Shown here: positions 8,968-17,186 of the stretch, piece after piece
Layout of the letters: the number at the start of each line of letters is the position of its first letter
How positions within the stretch are numbered: the first letter of the stretch is position 1
Assembly (NCBI RefSeq): GCF_040403615.1
Contig: NZ_JBBAKG010000029.1
Location: 8,422-72,421 of the forward strand
Reading direction: 5' to 3'
Source: Haliscomenobacter sp040403615
GTDB lineage: Bacteria > Bacteroidota > Bacteroidia > Chitinophagales > Saprospiraceae
Length of the DNA: 64,000 nt
Translations under genes and position numbers: made by a program
Notes under the pieces: model-generated
What the model saw: the letters and a program-made list of their open reading frames with translations, nothing else
What the model was told of the DNA's origin: nothing
The model's database searches: none

Positions 8968-10296
8968 TTACTGCCCAATCGATTTTTGCAATTTAGCATA
9001 AGCCAATTCTGCATCTATTTGAGCATTTACCAGATTGAGTTGGGCTTGTGTATTCAGCCCATCTGCTTCGAGTAACTCCGTCAGGGTGGCCACCTGACTG
9101 TTGTAGCGCAAATTCATGATGCGTTGATTTTCTTTGGCCTGATCAATGGATTTTTGGGCCAGGGTGATTTTTTGCAAGGCCGTTTGATAGGTCAAAACCT
9201 GGGCGTTGACTTCCATTTTAATGTCGGAAGTCAAATATAATTGCTGGTACTGGGTTTGTGCAAGATTGGCTTTTTGCTCTTCAATCAGCGCCTTGGTAGC
9301 ATACAGATTGACCAGGTTGTAAGTGGCGGTAAGGCCAATTGCCCAAGTACCTTTGAAAGCATTTTCTTGTGGAAAAATCCGCTGGTTGGGCAGATTGTAG
9401 TCGTAGTTGGCACCCAAACTTATCACTGGGAAATAATTGCCGCGGCTGATTTCTACGGCGCGTTCGCCAGCCAGTTTTCGAAAATTCATTGCTTTTAACT
9501 CCGGGCGATTTTGCAATGCCTCATCGATAAATGTTTGGGTGGCAAGTACGTCTCTTTTTGCTTCCAGCGCATTTTGTTCCGTTTCGATTTGCGTTTCTGT
9601 GGGTAAACCGAGCAATAAACAAAGGTTGAAATTGTTGATGTCGATGGCTGCTTGAACGTCGGCGAGATTTTGTTGGTAACTTGCCTGAGTAAGCTCCAGC
9701 TTTAATACATCGTTTTGAAGCGCCAATCCCTGATTGAAAAAATTGCGGGTATCGGTAAGCCGACTGTCCAGGGTTTTGAGGTTTTCATCCAGAACCTGCT
9801 TCGAAGCCCGTAGTTTACTGTAGCTGAAGTAGGCATTAAGGAGGTTGAGTCGCACTTCAGCCTTGTCTTTTTCCGCATCTAGAATACTTGCTTTTTCAAG
9901 AAATTCTGTTGATTTCAGGGTATTTACAGCACGTGATCCAGTAAATATGCCATATTGAATCCCAATTCGGTTGTAAGATTGATTGAGGATTTGTGGATTG
10001 AGGACTACTTCCGGGGAGCTAGGCGAAAAACGGACAGTGAAAGGCGTTACGTTGTTGCTGATCCGCGTGTAGTTGGTACTTAGATTGACGCTGGGAAGCA
10101 ATTGGTTTTTAATCTGCGTTACCCGAGCATGGATTGCTTCGAGTTTTGCAGATGAGATTTGCAAAACTTTGCTGTTTTGCAATCCCAATGATACCGCTTC
10201 ACTGAGTGACAATTTCCTTGGGCCTTGGGCTTTTAGCTGAGTATTGCCGTATACCAACAGGAAAATCACATTGAGTATAGTTATTTTATTCAACAT
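8968..10296 (-). CDS. TolC-family outer membrane efflux channel
   Basis: The 442-residue protein has a signal peptide (cleavage probably after NTQLKAQ) and the two repeated OEP halves. These are rich in long amphipathic helices with the typical ending ELAYAKLQKSIGQ. Members form trimeric beta-barrel plus alpha-barrel channels through the outer membrane and periplasm. The first half begins LSLSEAVSLGLQNS, the usual opening of TolC homologues. It is the first structural gene after tetR. A near-copy of the tetR operator lies 12 bases upstream of the ATG (10309-10330), so it may be controlled separately from tetR itself. Confidence 0.93.
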   Translation of the reverse strand: MLNKITILNVIFLLVYGNTQLKAQGPRKLSLSEAVSLGLQNSKVLQISSAKLEAIHARVTQIKNQLLPSVNLSTNYTRISNNVTPFTVRFSPSSPEVVLNPQILNQSYNRIGIQYGIFTGSRAVNTLKSTEFLEKASILDAEKDKAEVRLNLLNAYFSYSKLRASKQVLDENLKTLDSRLTDTRNFFNQGLALQNDVLKLELTQASYQQNLADVQAAIDINNFNLCLLLGLPTETQIETEQNALEAKRDVLATQTFIDEALQNRPELKAMNFRKLAGERAVEISRGNYFPVISLGANYDYNLPNQRIFPQENAFKGTWAIGLTATYNLVNLYATKALIEEQKANLAQTQYQQLYLTSDIKMEVNAQVLTYQTALQKITLAQKSIDQAKENQRIMNLRYNSQVATLTELLEADGLNTQAQLNLVNAQIDAELAYAKLQKSIGQ

Positions 10297-10308
10297 GGCT
10301 TGCGCTTA

Positions 10309-10330
10309 TTTATTCAAAAGTTTGATTAAT
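10309..10330. promoter_or_regulatory. Second TetR-type operator (imperfect)
   Basis: The plus strand reads TTTATTCAA-AAGT-TTGATTAAT. Seven of nine arm positions match the perfect palindrome upstream of tetR (11018-11039), with the same 4-base spacer. It sits between the tetR stop and the tolC start. The repeat of this sequence at both places suggests the same regulator binds both. Confidence 0.6.
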
Positions 10331-10343
10331 TTTTCACCAAAAT

Positions 10344-10991
10344 TTAGGGATTAACCAGTAAATGAGACCGCATCATTTCGATTAAGTGCCTTTTGAGCCT
10401 ATCTTGATAATCCAAACCATATACCGTCTCCTTATCCTCCAGCTTAAAAAGCTTCATCCCGATTGCCGACATGTTGATCCATTGAAAAATGATGGCAAAA
10501 ATGGAAGAGAGGGTCATCTCTACATCAATGTTGGATTTGAAGTCTCCCTTTTCAATACCTTCTTTGAAAAAGGATAAAATGATCACCATATTAAGGTGTA
10601 TGTGTTTTACAATGAAATCGCTGTTTTCCGGGCGAGCGTTGATGGAGAGCTCTTGCCCCATCACCTTGGTAAATTTGATGTTTTCAAATAGTCGATCTAC
10701 ATACAAATCAATGGTGTTACTCAATTTTTCCCATGGCGTCTGGTCGCTGTCTCGCAAAACCTCTAATTTTTCGCGAATTTTGGGCACTTTCTCTTCGATC
10801 AAGGCCCTAAAAAGACCTTCTTTTGACCCAAAATAATACGAGATCATGGCGATGTTGACGCCACAACCTTTGTGAATCATGCGGGTAGATACCGCATCAT
10901 AGCCATGTTCGGCAATCAGCTGTTCGGCGGTACGCAACAGCCTTTCCCGACTGTCCACCCCTTCTATGGTTTTTTTTCTACCACTATTCAT
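10344..10991 (-). CDS. TetR/AcrR-family transcriptional regulator
   Basis: The 215-residue protein has an N-terminal TetR helix-turn-helix (about residues 14-60). It includes RLLRTAEQLIAEHGYDAVS and the recognition region ending MISYYFGSKEGLFRALI. The C-terminal half is an all-helical ligand domain related to the CecR/TetR_C group. It heads the tolC-emrA-emrB operon and presumably represses it until an inducer binds. A perfect 10-base inverted repeat (11017-11040) overlaps its own -33 element, which fits autorepression. The start at 10991 lies 4 bases after a perfect -7 box, so the mRNA may be leaderless. Confidence 0.92.
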   Translation of the reverse strand: MNSGRKKTIEGVDSRERLLRTAEQLIAEHGYDAVSTRMIHKGCGVNIAMISYYFGSKEGLFRALIEEKVPKIREKLEVLRDSDQTPWEKLSNTIDLYVDRLFENIKFTKVMGQELSINARPENSDFIVKHIHLNMVIILSFFKEGIEKGDFKSNIDVEMTLSSIFAIIFQWINMSAIGMKLFKLEDKETVYGLDYQDRLKRHLIEMMRSHLLVNP

Positions 10992-10995
10992 GCAG

Positions 10996-11026
10996 CAAAG
11001 ATAATGGTTAGAAATTAATTAATCAA
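10996..11026 (-). promoter_or_regulatory. tetR promoter
   Basis: On the minus strand ATTG (last three bases 11024-11026) is followed by 20 bases and TATCTTTG (10996-11003). The N20 spacing equals that of the gatB and rpsL promoters. The -33 part lies inside the left arm of the TetR operator. The expected start point is at or beside the ATG at 10991. Confidence 0.6.
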
Positions 11027-11040
11027 TCGTTTGATTAATT
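11017..11040. promoter_or_regulatory. TetR operator, perfect palindrome
   Basis: AATTAATCAA, the spacer TCGT, then TTGATTAATT forms a perfect inverted repeat with 10-base arms. It lies 25 bases upstream of tetR, overlapping the -33 element. The size and symmetry fit a TetR dimer site. A 7-of-9 copy lies before tolC. Confidence 0.75.
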
Positions 11041-11153
11041 TTATATTCCTAATTCATTTTCCTTTAAATAAGAAATCTGTCGCATCCAAATGCCACTGAA
11101 TAGCTGTTTTTGCAAGAAACAAGCCTATCTTTACAATCAAAAAAATTACTCCA

Positions 11154-12056
11154 TTGGATCGAACCATACGCATTGGCACCCGTGGCAGCAAATTGGCGCT
11201 GTGGCAAGCCGAATTCACTCAAGTGAAACTTCAAGAAGCGGGATATGCTTCAGAGTTGATCATTATCAAAACCACTGGGGATAACACCCAGCATCTCAAT
11301 CTGAGTTTTGATAAAATTGAGGGCAAGGGATTTTTCACCAAGGAAATTGAAGACGCATTGCTGCGTGGGGATGTTGATATGGCGGTACACTCCATGAAGG
11401 ATATGCCCACCAGTTCTTCAGAAGGCTTGGTGCTTTCGGCTGTTTCTTACCGAGATAATCCATCCGATTGGTTGTTGGTACGTAAGGAAAGCATCCAAGA
11501 AGGCCAATTGTTTCAATTGAAGCAAAACCCCATTATTGGCACGTCCTCTGCTCGCCGCAAAGCGCAATTGCTGGATTTGCGACCAGACGCCACGCTCAAA
11601 GACATCCGGGGCAATGTACCAACACGGGTGGATAAACTAATGCAAGGCGAATTTGATGCCATCATGTTGGCAGCGGCAGGATTAAGCCGCTTGGAACTGG
11701 ATTTATCCGGAGTGCATGTGATCAAATTTGACCCTCGCGAGTTTGTACCGGCTCCAGCTCAGGGCGTATTGGCCTATCAAACCTGTACGGAAGACAAAGT
11801 CATGCGCAAAGTGTTGCAACACCTGCACCACTCGGAGGTAAGCGCAGTAACCAATATCGAAAGAAGAATTTTGCAATTGATGGAAGGCGGCTGCCAGATG
11901 CCACTTGGAGTTTATTGCGAGCAGGATGCAGCAGGGAATTACCACGTATGGGCCTCCAAAGCAGCGGCTTGGAATGCACCGGTTAAAAAGGTACGCATGT
12001 CTTCAAGCACCAGTTATATGTTGGCGGAAAAGGTAGCAGAAGAACTAAAAAAGTAA
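11154..12056 (+). CDS. hemC: Hydroxymethylbilane synthase (porphobilinogen deaminase)
   Basis: HemC joins four porphobilinogen molecules into hydroxymethylbilane on the route to haem. The 300-residue protein starts at TTG (DRTIRIGTRGSKLALWQ), since no ATG or GTG fits the conserved N terminus. The catalytic aspartate D83 is in HSMKDMP, and the substrate-binding arginines are in GTSSARRKAQ and DIRGNVPTRVDKL. The dipyrromethane cofactor attaches at C247 in MEGGCQMPLG. hemD follows after 25 bases. A partial -7 box TATCTTTA lies at 11126-11133. The rare start codon may keep its translation low. Confidence 0.96.
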   Translation: MDRTIRIGTRGSKLALWQAEFTQVKLQEAGYASELIIIKTTGDNTQHLNLSFDKIEGKGFFTKEIEDALLRGDVDMAVHSMKDMPTSSSEGLVLSAVSYRDNPSDWLLVRKESIQEGQLFQLKQNPIIGTSSARRKAQLLDLRPDATLKDIRGNVPTRVDKLMQGEFDAIMLAAAGLSRLELDLSGVHVIKFDPREFVPAPAQGVLAYQTCTEDKVMRKVLQHLHHSEVSAVTNIERRILQLMEGGCQMPLGVYCEQDAAGNYHVWASKAAAWNAPVKKVRMSSSTSYMLAEKVAEELKK

Positions 12057-12081
12057 AGATTTCGGAAGGTAAACAGGAATC

Positions 12082-12759
12082 ATGAAAATCTTCATCTCTC
12101 GTGAGCTGAGTTCGGATAGTCCTTTTTATAGGGTTTTGCCTGCTGAAAAGGTTCAGATTTTTGGCGAATCACTCGTCGCTTTTGAGCAAGTACAATTTGA
12201 GGCAATTCCAGCAGTGGACTGGTGTTTTTTTTCCAGCCGCAATGCCGTCAAATTTTTCATGGCAGGCTTAAAAGCAGCCAAACTCAGTATGCCACCCACT
12301 ATTCAATTGGGCGCATTGGGTGAAGGTACCTCCAAAGCACTTAAAGAACTGGGTTACGTGGCCGATTTTGCGGGCAATGGAGATCCCGAAATGGTCGGAC
12401 AAGCATTTGGGATTGTGGCAATCGGAAAACGGGTTTTGTTTCCACGGGCGGCTCAATCGCGGGAAAGCATCCAAAAAAGTTTGGTCAAGACTGTAACCAT
12501 TGCCGATTTGGTGGTTTATGACAATGTACCTCGTCAAGATTTTGAGATTCCTGAAGTTGATATCCTGGTATTTACCAGTCCACTCAATGCCCAGGCTTAT
12601 TTTGCGCGGTATTCTTTGCTGGCAGGTCAAAAAGTAGTAGCCATTGGCCACACCACAGCCCAGGCAATTGCGGATTTGGGCATCAGCACCGTATTCATTG
12701 CGCCTACCCCAACGGAGGAGGTTTTGGCCGAAATTTGTAAATCACAGCTTGCCATATGA
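12082..12759 (+). CDS. hemD: Uroporphyrinogen-III synthase
   Basis: HemD cyclises hydroxymethylbilane with inversion of ring D. The family is poorly conserved, but the 225-residue length and two-lobe layout fit. Recognisable parts are the N-terminal MKIFISREL, the FFSSRNAVKFF motif, KRVLFPRAAQSRE, VVYDNVP, and VFTSPLNAQAYFARY with VVAIGHTTAQAI near the end. Position directly after hemC supports the call. Its stop overlaps the next start (ATGA). Confidence 0.93.
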   Translation: MKIFISRELSSDSPFYRVLPAEKVQIFGESLVAFEQVQFEAIPAVDWCFFSSRNAVKFFMAGLKAAKLSMPPTIQLGALGEGTSKALKELGYVADFAGNGDPEMVGQAFGIVAIGKRVLFPRAAQSRESIQKSLVKTVTIADLVVYDNVPRQDFEIPEVDILVFTSPLNAQAYFARYSLLAGQKVVAIGHTTAQAIADLGISTVFIAPTPTEEVLAEICKSQLAI

Positions 12760-13181
12760 TGAAGAATTCAAGCATATTTTTCTGGGTTGTAGCATTGGTT
12801 GTCCTGGCTTTTGCCTGCACCTCGCGCAAAGCAGACTACTCGGAATTCAACCAATTTTATGATAAATTTATGCAAGATTCCCTGTTTCAGGTACAACATA
12901 TCCAGTTTCCAATGGAAGGCTTGCCCGACAATGCCGCTGGCTACGAAGGTGAACTCCCCGATTTTCGGTGGACTGCTGAAAACTGGCACATGCATCGCCC
13001 GATTGATTTTCAAAAGAGTAAATTTGTACAAAATTTTGAAACACTGGGGGATGAACTGATCATTGAAAACATCAGTGATCGGGATTCGGGCTACGGCATG
13101 ATGCGGCGCTGGGCAAAAATTGGTGGCGAATGGTCGTTGATTTACTACGTTGGCATCAATCCCCTACAGGAAAAACAATAG
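12756..13181 (+). CDS. Putative lipoprotein, small
   Basis: The 141-residue protein begins with a lysine, a hydrophobic core (FFWVVALVVLAFA) and a cysteine at about residue 22 (FACTSRK). This looks like a lipoprotein signal although the -3 position is not ideal. The mature part is charged and aromatic, with YDKFMQDSLFQVQHIQFPM, which resembles DUF4348-type Bacteroidota lipoproteins; that match is by eye and not certain. It overlaps hemD by 4 bases, so it is translated with the haem genes. A direct role in haem synthesis is not shown. Confidence 0.75.
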   Translation: MMKNSSIFFWVVALVVLAFACTSRKADYSEFNQFYDKFMQDSLFQVQHIQFPMEGLPDNAAGYEGELPDFRWTAENWHMHRPIDFQKSKFVQNFETLGDELIIENISDRDSGYGMMRRWAKIGGEWSLIYYVGINPLQEKQ

Positions 13182-13235
13182 CAGCTAGAAAATCAACAGT
13201 CAGAAAATCAATACATCTGATAACTCCTAATCCAC

Positions 13236-14174
13236 ATGTACAAGCATTCAACCGAAGTTTTTGGAAATTTCACCAAGCATATTTTAAGCAACGAGCAGTC
13301 TGGCAACAAGTTGGTGATCTTGCCCGAATTTGGCGCCATTGTGCTTGATCTTCAGCTCAACGGTGTAAATTTGGTGGATGGGTATCAAACGCCTCAGGAA
13401 GTAATCAACAACAGTTGGTCAAAGAATACCGTGTTGTATCCCTTCCCAAATCGGTTGAAAGATGGAACCTACACCTGGGCGGGACAGACGCATCGTTTTT
13501 TTACCAATGAATCCCATACCAATACGGCACTGCATGGTTTTGGTCAAGACAAATCTATGAAAGTAACCCTGATGGAAGTCGAAGAGACTTCGGCAGCCAT
13601 CACTTGCTTGTACACCGATTACGCCAGCCACGAAGCTTACCCCTTTCGTTTCAGTGTGGAAATGGCATTTTCCCTTTCTGATGAAGCAGGATTTGCCCTA
13701 CAATTGACCTTGCGCAACCACGACGAGCAAGCGATTCCCGCTGGCCTGGGTTGGCATCCTTACTTCAGTTTGGGATCAAAGGCAGATGCCTACAAATTGA
13801 AAATGCCGGAATGCCGCATCGTAGGCAACGACGAAAGAATGCTTCCAACCGGAAAAACATATGAATACGATGATTTCAACGCGCTGCGCCCTTTGGGAAT
13901 CACGGTACTCGACAATTGTTTTGAATTGCCGGTAAAAGAGGGAAAAGCGGAAGTGATCGTACAAGGCGAAAAAGGTACTTTGCACTATTGGCAAGAAACC
14001 GGAGCAGGAAAGTACAATTTCCTCCAGGTATTTATTCCGCCACTTCGCCACTGCATTGCGCTGGAGCCGATGACTTGTGCACCCGATGCCTTCAACAATG
14101 GAATGGGCTTGGCACGACTGGAGCCTGGCGAAATGTTGAAAGGAAAATTTGGGGTGTCATTTGAAAAATCTTAG
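13236..14174 (+). CDS. Aldose 1-epimerase family protein
   Basis: The 312-residue protein of the galactose mutarotase fold interconverts alpha and beta anomers of hexoses. Conserved landmarks are NTVLYPFPNRLKDGTY, TALHGFG with a catalytic-type histidine, the substrate-binding GWHPYFSLG, and a C-terminal LEPMTCAPDAFNNG carrying the usual catalytic glutamate region. No secretion signal is seen, so it should be cytosolic. It may also be a YeaD/YihR-type hexose-phosphate epimerase; the sugar is not predictable. It follows the lipoprotein gene after 54 bases and converges on the next gene with 8 bases between. Confidence 0.87.
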   Translation: MYKHSTEVFGNFTKHILSNEQSGNKLVILPEFGAIVLDLQLNGVNLVDGYQTPQEVINNSWSKNTVLYPFPNRLKDGTYTWAGQTHRFFTNESHTNTALHGFGQDKSMKVTLMEVEETSAAITCLYTDYASHEAYPFRFSVEMAFSLSDEAGFALQLTLRNHDEQAIPAGLGWHPYFSLGSKADAYKLKMPECRIVGNDERMLPTGKTYEYDDFNALRPLGITVLDNCFELPVKEGKAEVIVQGEKGTLHYWQETGAGKYNFLQVFIPPLRHCIALEPMTCAPDAFNNGMGLARLEPGEMLKGKFGVSFEKS

Positions 14175-14182
14175 CGTTCAGT

Positions 14183-16837
14183 TTACCGCATCAATACCAC
14201 TTCTCCCTTGCGCATTTGAAATTGGCCATCGACCAATTCAACTTTTACAACGTAAGTGAATACATCCGGGCGCAAATCCAAGCCTTTGTATCTGCCGTCC
14301 CAACCTCGCCGACTTTCGTTGGGTAGAAAGTCCTGGTCTTCGTAAATAAGCAGGCCCCAACGATTGAAAATTTGAATACTAACCACTCGCTTGATTTGTT
14401 TTCGATTGGCAAATACCCCCAACTGGTCGTTCAATCCATCGCCATTGGGTGAAAATCCATTGGGAATGAACAAATCAATTTGTTGATTCAGTTTGATGTT
14501 GATAAAAGCTGATCCCTTACATCCAAAAATATCCTCCATCTGGATCGTATAAGTTTCATTCTTTAATGCACCTAATTTCGGATTCAGGCAATTTGTACAA
14601 CTCAGGCCATTGCTTGGCAACCACTTAATATTTTTGACTAAACTCTCTGGAATGTTAAGTTTTGGTTTGAGGGTATAATCCTGGCCAAGCTCCAGCAAAA
14701 CGGTTGGATCAAGTTCCACCATTTTGTCAAAACGTGACGGCATGATGAAATTTTGGTCGATTGAGCAACCAGCTACATCTTTAATCCGCAGCATGTATCG
14801 ATCACCAGAATTGAGTTGGCTGAAAACCTCTTCATTCTGAAAAGGGTCACCATCTATACTGTACAAATAAGGTGGGGTGCCCCCCGAGGCTGCAAATGAG
14901 ATGATTGGGCTTCTAAACTCTTCGCAATCAAACGTAATTGAATCCAAAGCCGGAGGTTGATTGATCTCCACCTCCAAATTGGTAAAGCAGCCTTTAGCAT
15001 CAGTAATTGTCACCCCATATTTTCCTGAGGCCAGATTTTGGACATCGCCATCATTGTCCGTACTTCCGCTCCATTTGAAGCGATAAGGAGCGGTACCACC
15101 AGCCACATCAACGCGAATTGCGCCATCATTGGCGGCGAAACAACTCACTTGTTTTGATGTAGCAAGGGTTTTCAACTGGTAGTTGCGAATCTCCGCCTTG
15201 CCGCTCACCCTGCCTTGACACAATGCATCCCGGAAATCCTGTAATTCTATTCGCCCTTCTTGAGTAGTATTGATAAAATAAGGATTGTTGAAAGTCTCAA
15301 TGGTTTGTTGGGGAATTCCATTCAGTTTATAAGTAAAATTGAATGGGGCTAAACCGGTAAAATAAATGGGAATCGAGACCGTATCGTTAAAGCAGACTTC
15401 GCGCAAACTATTGAGCCTTGCCTGAGGTGGTCTGCGGCGGCGCACAATTACCTGATCATTAAAACTGCGGCCACAGCGATCCATCATCTTCAAGCGGTAA
15501 GTGGTATCAATATTGGATACCGCTTTCAACGTAGTGAGGGTATCCCCATTAGACCATCGGAATGAATACGGTGATATCCCTCCACTTGGCTTGAGTACCA
15601 GCAATACCGTATCTCCGATGCAAGATTCTACTGTTTTTAAACCCGTTTTCAGGGGTGGAGGATCTTCGATGAATAAGCGGGCCGTATCGCTGATACAGGA
15701 GCAGGGGAAATCCAGTTCCAAGACAATGTCTTCAATTGGCTCATCAATCTGATCCAGAATAGATTCTATCCTGACTGTAGTAGATGTTTTTCCGCTGGGA
15801 ATTGTTACAGAAGTGGGTATTGATTTAAAGTCTACTCCTGATTTTGCCCGACTGGTATTGGCCACTCGGATGCCGATGGTTAAAGGTAAAGTGGTTTGGG
15901 TGGGATCTTTGCGACTAACCATGAATTGGCCTTCACCACATCCTTCGGTTATCGTATCGGACTGAACTCCATTGCCAACCGCCAAATTGATGCTGCCACC
16001 AATATTGAAACTTTCTGCTTCCAAAAATACAGCTGAGTCGAACTGCCCGTCATTGACATCGGAGATCATCAGGCGCAAGTGATAGGTTTCACAAGGGACA
16101 AGCCTGAGTGTAGCAGTCATTACTTTGGTATACCCATCGTATTGAATGTTTCCCAAATTGGGAGAGTTGGTCCAGGGAATCCCACAACGCTCGGCATCCT
16201 CTCTGAGTTCGTTGTGCACAAAATAATCCCGATTGGCATTGTGATTGATGGTATTAATCGACACATAATCCTTGCTGCCGGGCACCAGGGCTACATTGAT
16301 CGCACCTTTATCAAAAGGACCATTGATGCCTGGGCCACTTACAAAAAAGCCAAAAACATCATTGAAATTGGAACCTACAAACTCACAATACTCTTCGGAA
16401 GCAAAAACGTATCGAAACGTAACCACTGAATCGAGCGGGGTAAAATCAAACTCGATGCCAACTGCATCTTGGATATTGAGCTTGGACAATTGCTTCAGGT
16501 CTGGATCTCCGGTTAAATCCTTAAAGTCACCACTTATCCTGCGTGAATCGTTTGGTCCTTCACAATTTTCGATGGGCCCAGTAGAAAGTATCACCCCCCG
16601 GTTGATACCGATGATGGATTGTCCATTTTCAAAATAACCTATTCCACCATTGTTGCCAATTCCCTTGATGTTGAAGGTGTTTTTGCAAGCGCCACCCACA
16701 AATACATCTTGAACCAGCCGCTCCACAGTGTATCGGTTAATAGCATCAATTCCCGCTAAGGGCACCTGTGCCTTAGGAGGAATAGAGTGAGAGTATGTTT
16801 CGATCAATAACAACGCAAGAGTAGCAATATTCCACAT
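14183..16837 (-). CDS. T9SS type B cargo with choice-of-anchor L and SprB-like repeats
   Basis: This is an exported surface protein of 884 residues. After a signal peptide (about 1-24) comes a choice-of-anchor L domain (about 35-290; VERLVQDVFVGGAC, FRYVFASEEYCEFVG, NDVFGFFVSGPG). A Calx-beta-like stretch follows (about 305-400), then several PKD/SprB-type beta domains. One is a typical SprB repeat (SCFAANDGAIRVDVAGGTAP and GKYGVTITDAKGC). The end is a gliding-motility-associated CTD (PNGFSPNGDGLNDQLG, FNRWGLLIYE, GWDGRYKG, VFTYVVKVEL), the T9SS type B sorting signal. Family knowledge predicts display on the cell surface through PorSS/SprF-type partners, with adhesion or gliding roles. It is divergent from the giant repeat protein across a 349-base spacer. 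Confidence 0.92.
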   Translation of the reverse strand: MWNIATLALLLIETYSHSIPPKAQVPLAGIDAINRYTVERLVQDVFVGGACKNTFNIKGIGNNGGIGYFENGQSIIGINRGVILSTGPIENCEGPNDSRRISGDFKDLTGDPDLKQLSKLNIQDAVGIEFDFTPLDSVVTFRYVFASEEYCEFVGSNFNDVFGFFVSGPGINGPFDKGAINVALVPGSKDYVSINTINHNANRDYFVHNELREDAERCGIPWTNSPNLGNIQYDGYTKVMTATLRLVPCETYHLRLMISDVNDGQFDSAVFLEAESFNIGGSINLAVGNGVQSDTITEGCGEGQFMVSRKDPTQTTLPLTIGIRVANTSRAKSGVDFKSIPTSVTIPSGKTSTTVRIESILDQIDEPIEDIVLELDFPCSCISDTARLFIEDPPPLKTGLKTVESCIGDTVLLVLKPSGGISPYSFRWSNGDTLTTLKAVSNIDTTYRLKMMDRCGRSFNDQVIVRRRRPPQARLNSLREVCFNDTVSIPIYFTGLAPFNFTYKLNGIPQQTIETFNNPYFINTTQEGRIELQDFRDALCQGRVSGKAEIRNYQLKTLATSKQVSCFAANDGAIRVDVAGGTAPYRFKWSGSTDNDGDVQNLASGKYGVTITDAKGCFTNLEVEINQPPALDSITFDCEEFRSPIISFAASGGTPPYLYSIDGDPFQNEEVFSQLNSGDRYMLRIKDVAGCSIDQNFIMPSRFDKMVELDPTVLLELGQDYTLKPKLNIPESLVKNIKWLPSNGLSCTNCLNPKLGALKNETYTIQMEDIFGCKGSAFINIKLNQQIDLFIPNGFSPNGDGLNDQLGVFANRKQIKRVVSIQIFNRWGLLIYEDQDFLPNESRRGWDGRYKGLDLRPDVFTYVVKVELVDGQFQMRKGEVVLMR

Positions 16838-17186
16838 AGCATTCTATCTCGGTCTTTGGATCCATTAAAGTTTTCTCAAATAAAGGTACGTTTTTAACGT
16901 TGTTAAAATTGTAGTGTTAACATAAAAGGTTTTGTCCAGACTTAAAATCAGCAATTATAACCTTTAAACGGTATCTTTTTAACTTTAATGCATTGCGGTT
17001 ATTTCTCTACGACTAAATGCCTATATTTACGCTGCGTTTCTCCAACGCTTGTATTTTTTTTTCGTATCTTTAAGAGGCTATCTACACCCATCTATGCCCC
17101 TTCGGCACTTGCTTTTAGGTCAATCGTCCTCTAGAAGGTTGACTATCATTTATTTGCAATAAAAAACAATACATAATTGCTATCCA
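16838..17186. other. Divergent intergenic region between two T9SS cargo genes
   Basis: These 349 AT-rich bases have no coding frame. Near-consensus plus-strand -7 boxes (TATATTTA at 17022-17029, TATCTTTA at 17065-17072) lie 115-160 bases before the repeat-protein gene, but neither has a TTTG at the usual distance. A minus-strand TACCTTTA lies upstream of 16837. Any control elements shared by the two surface proteins would be here; none is clear. Confidence 0.45.

Noticed and set aside
11090..11284. 64-residue frame overlapping the hemC start
   Set aside because: It is out of frame with hemC, which has all catalytic motifs.
13190..13230. Repeated AGAAAATCAA bases before the epimerase gene
   Set aside because: Two short copies only; too little to call a repeat or a regulatory site.
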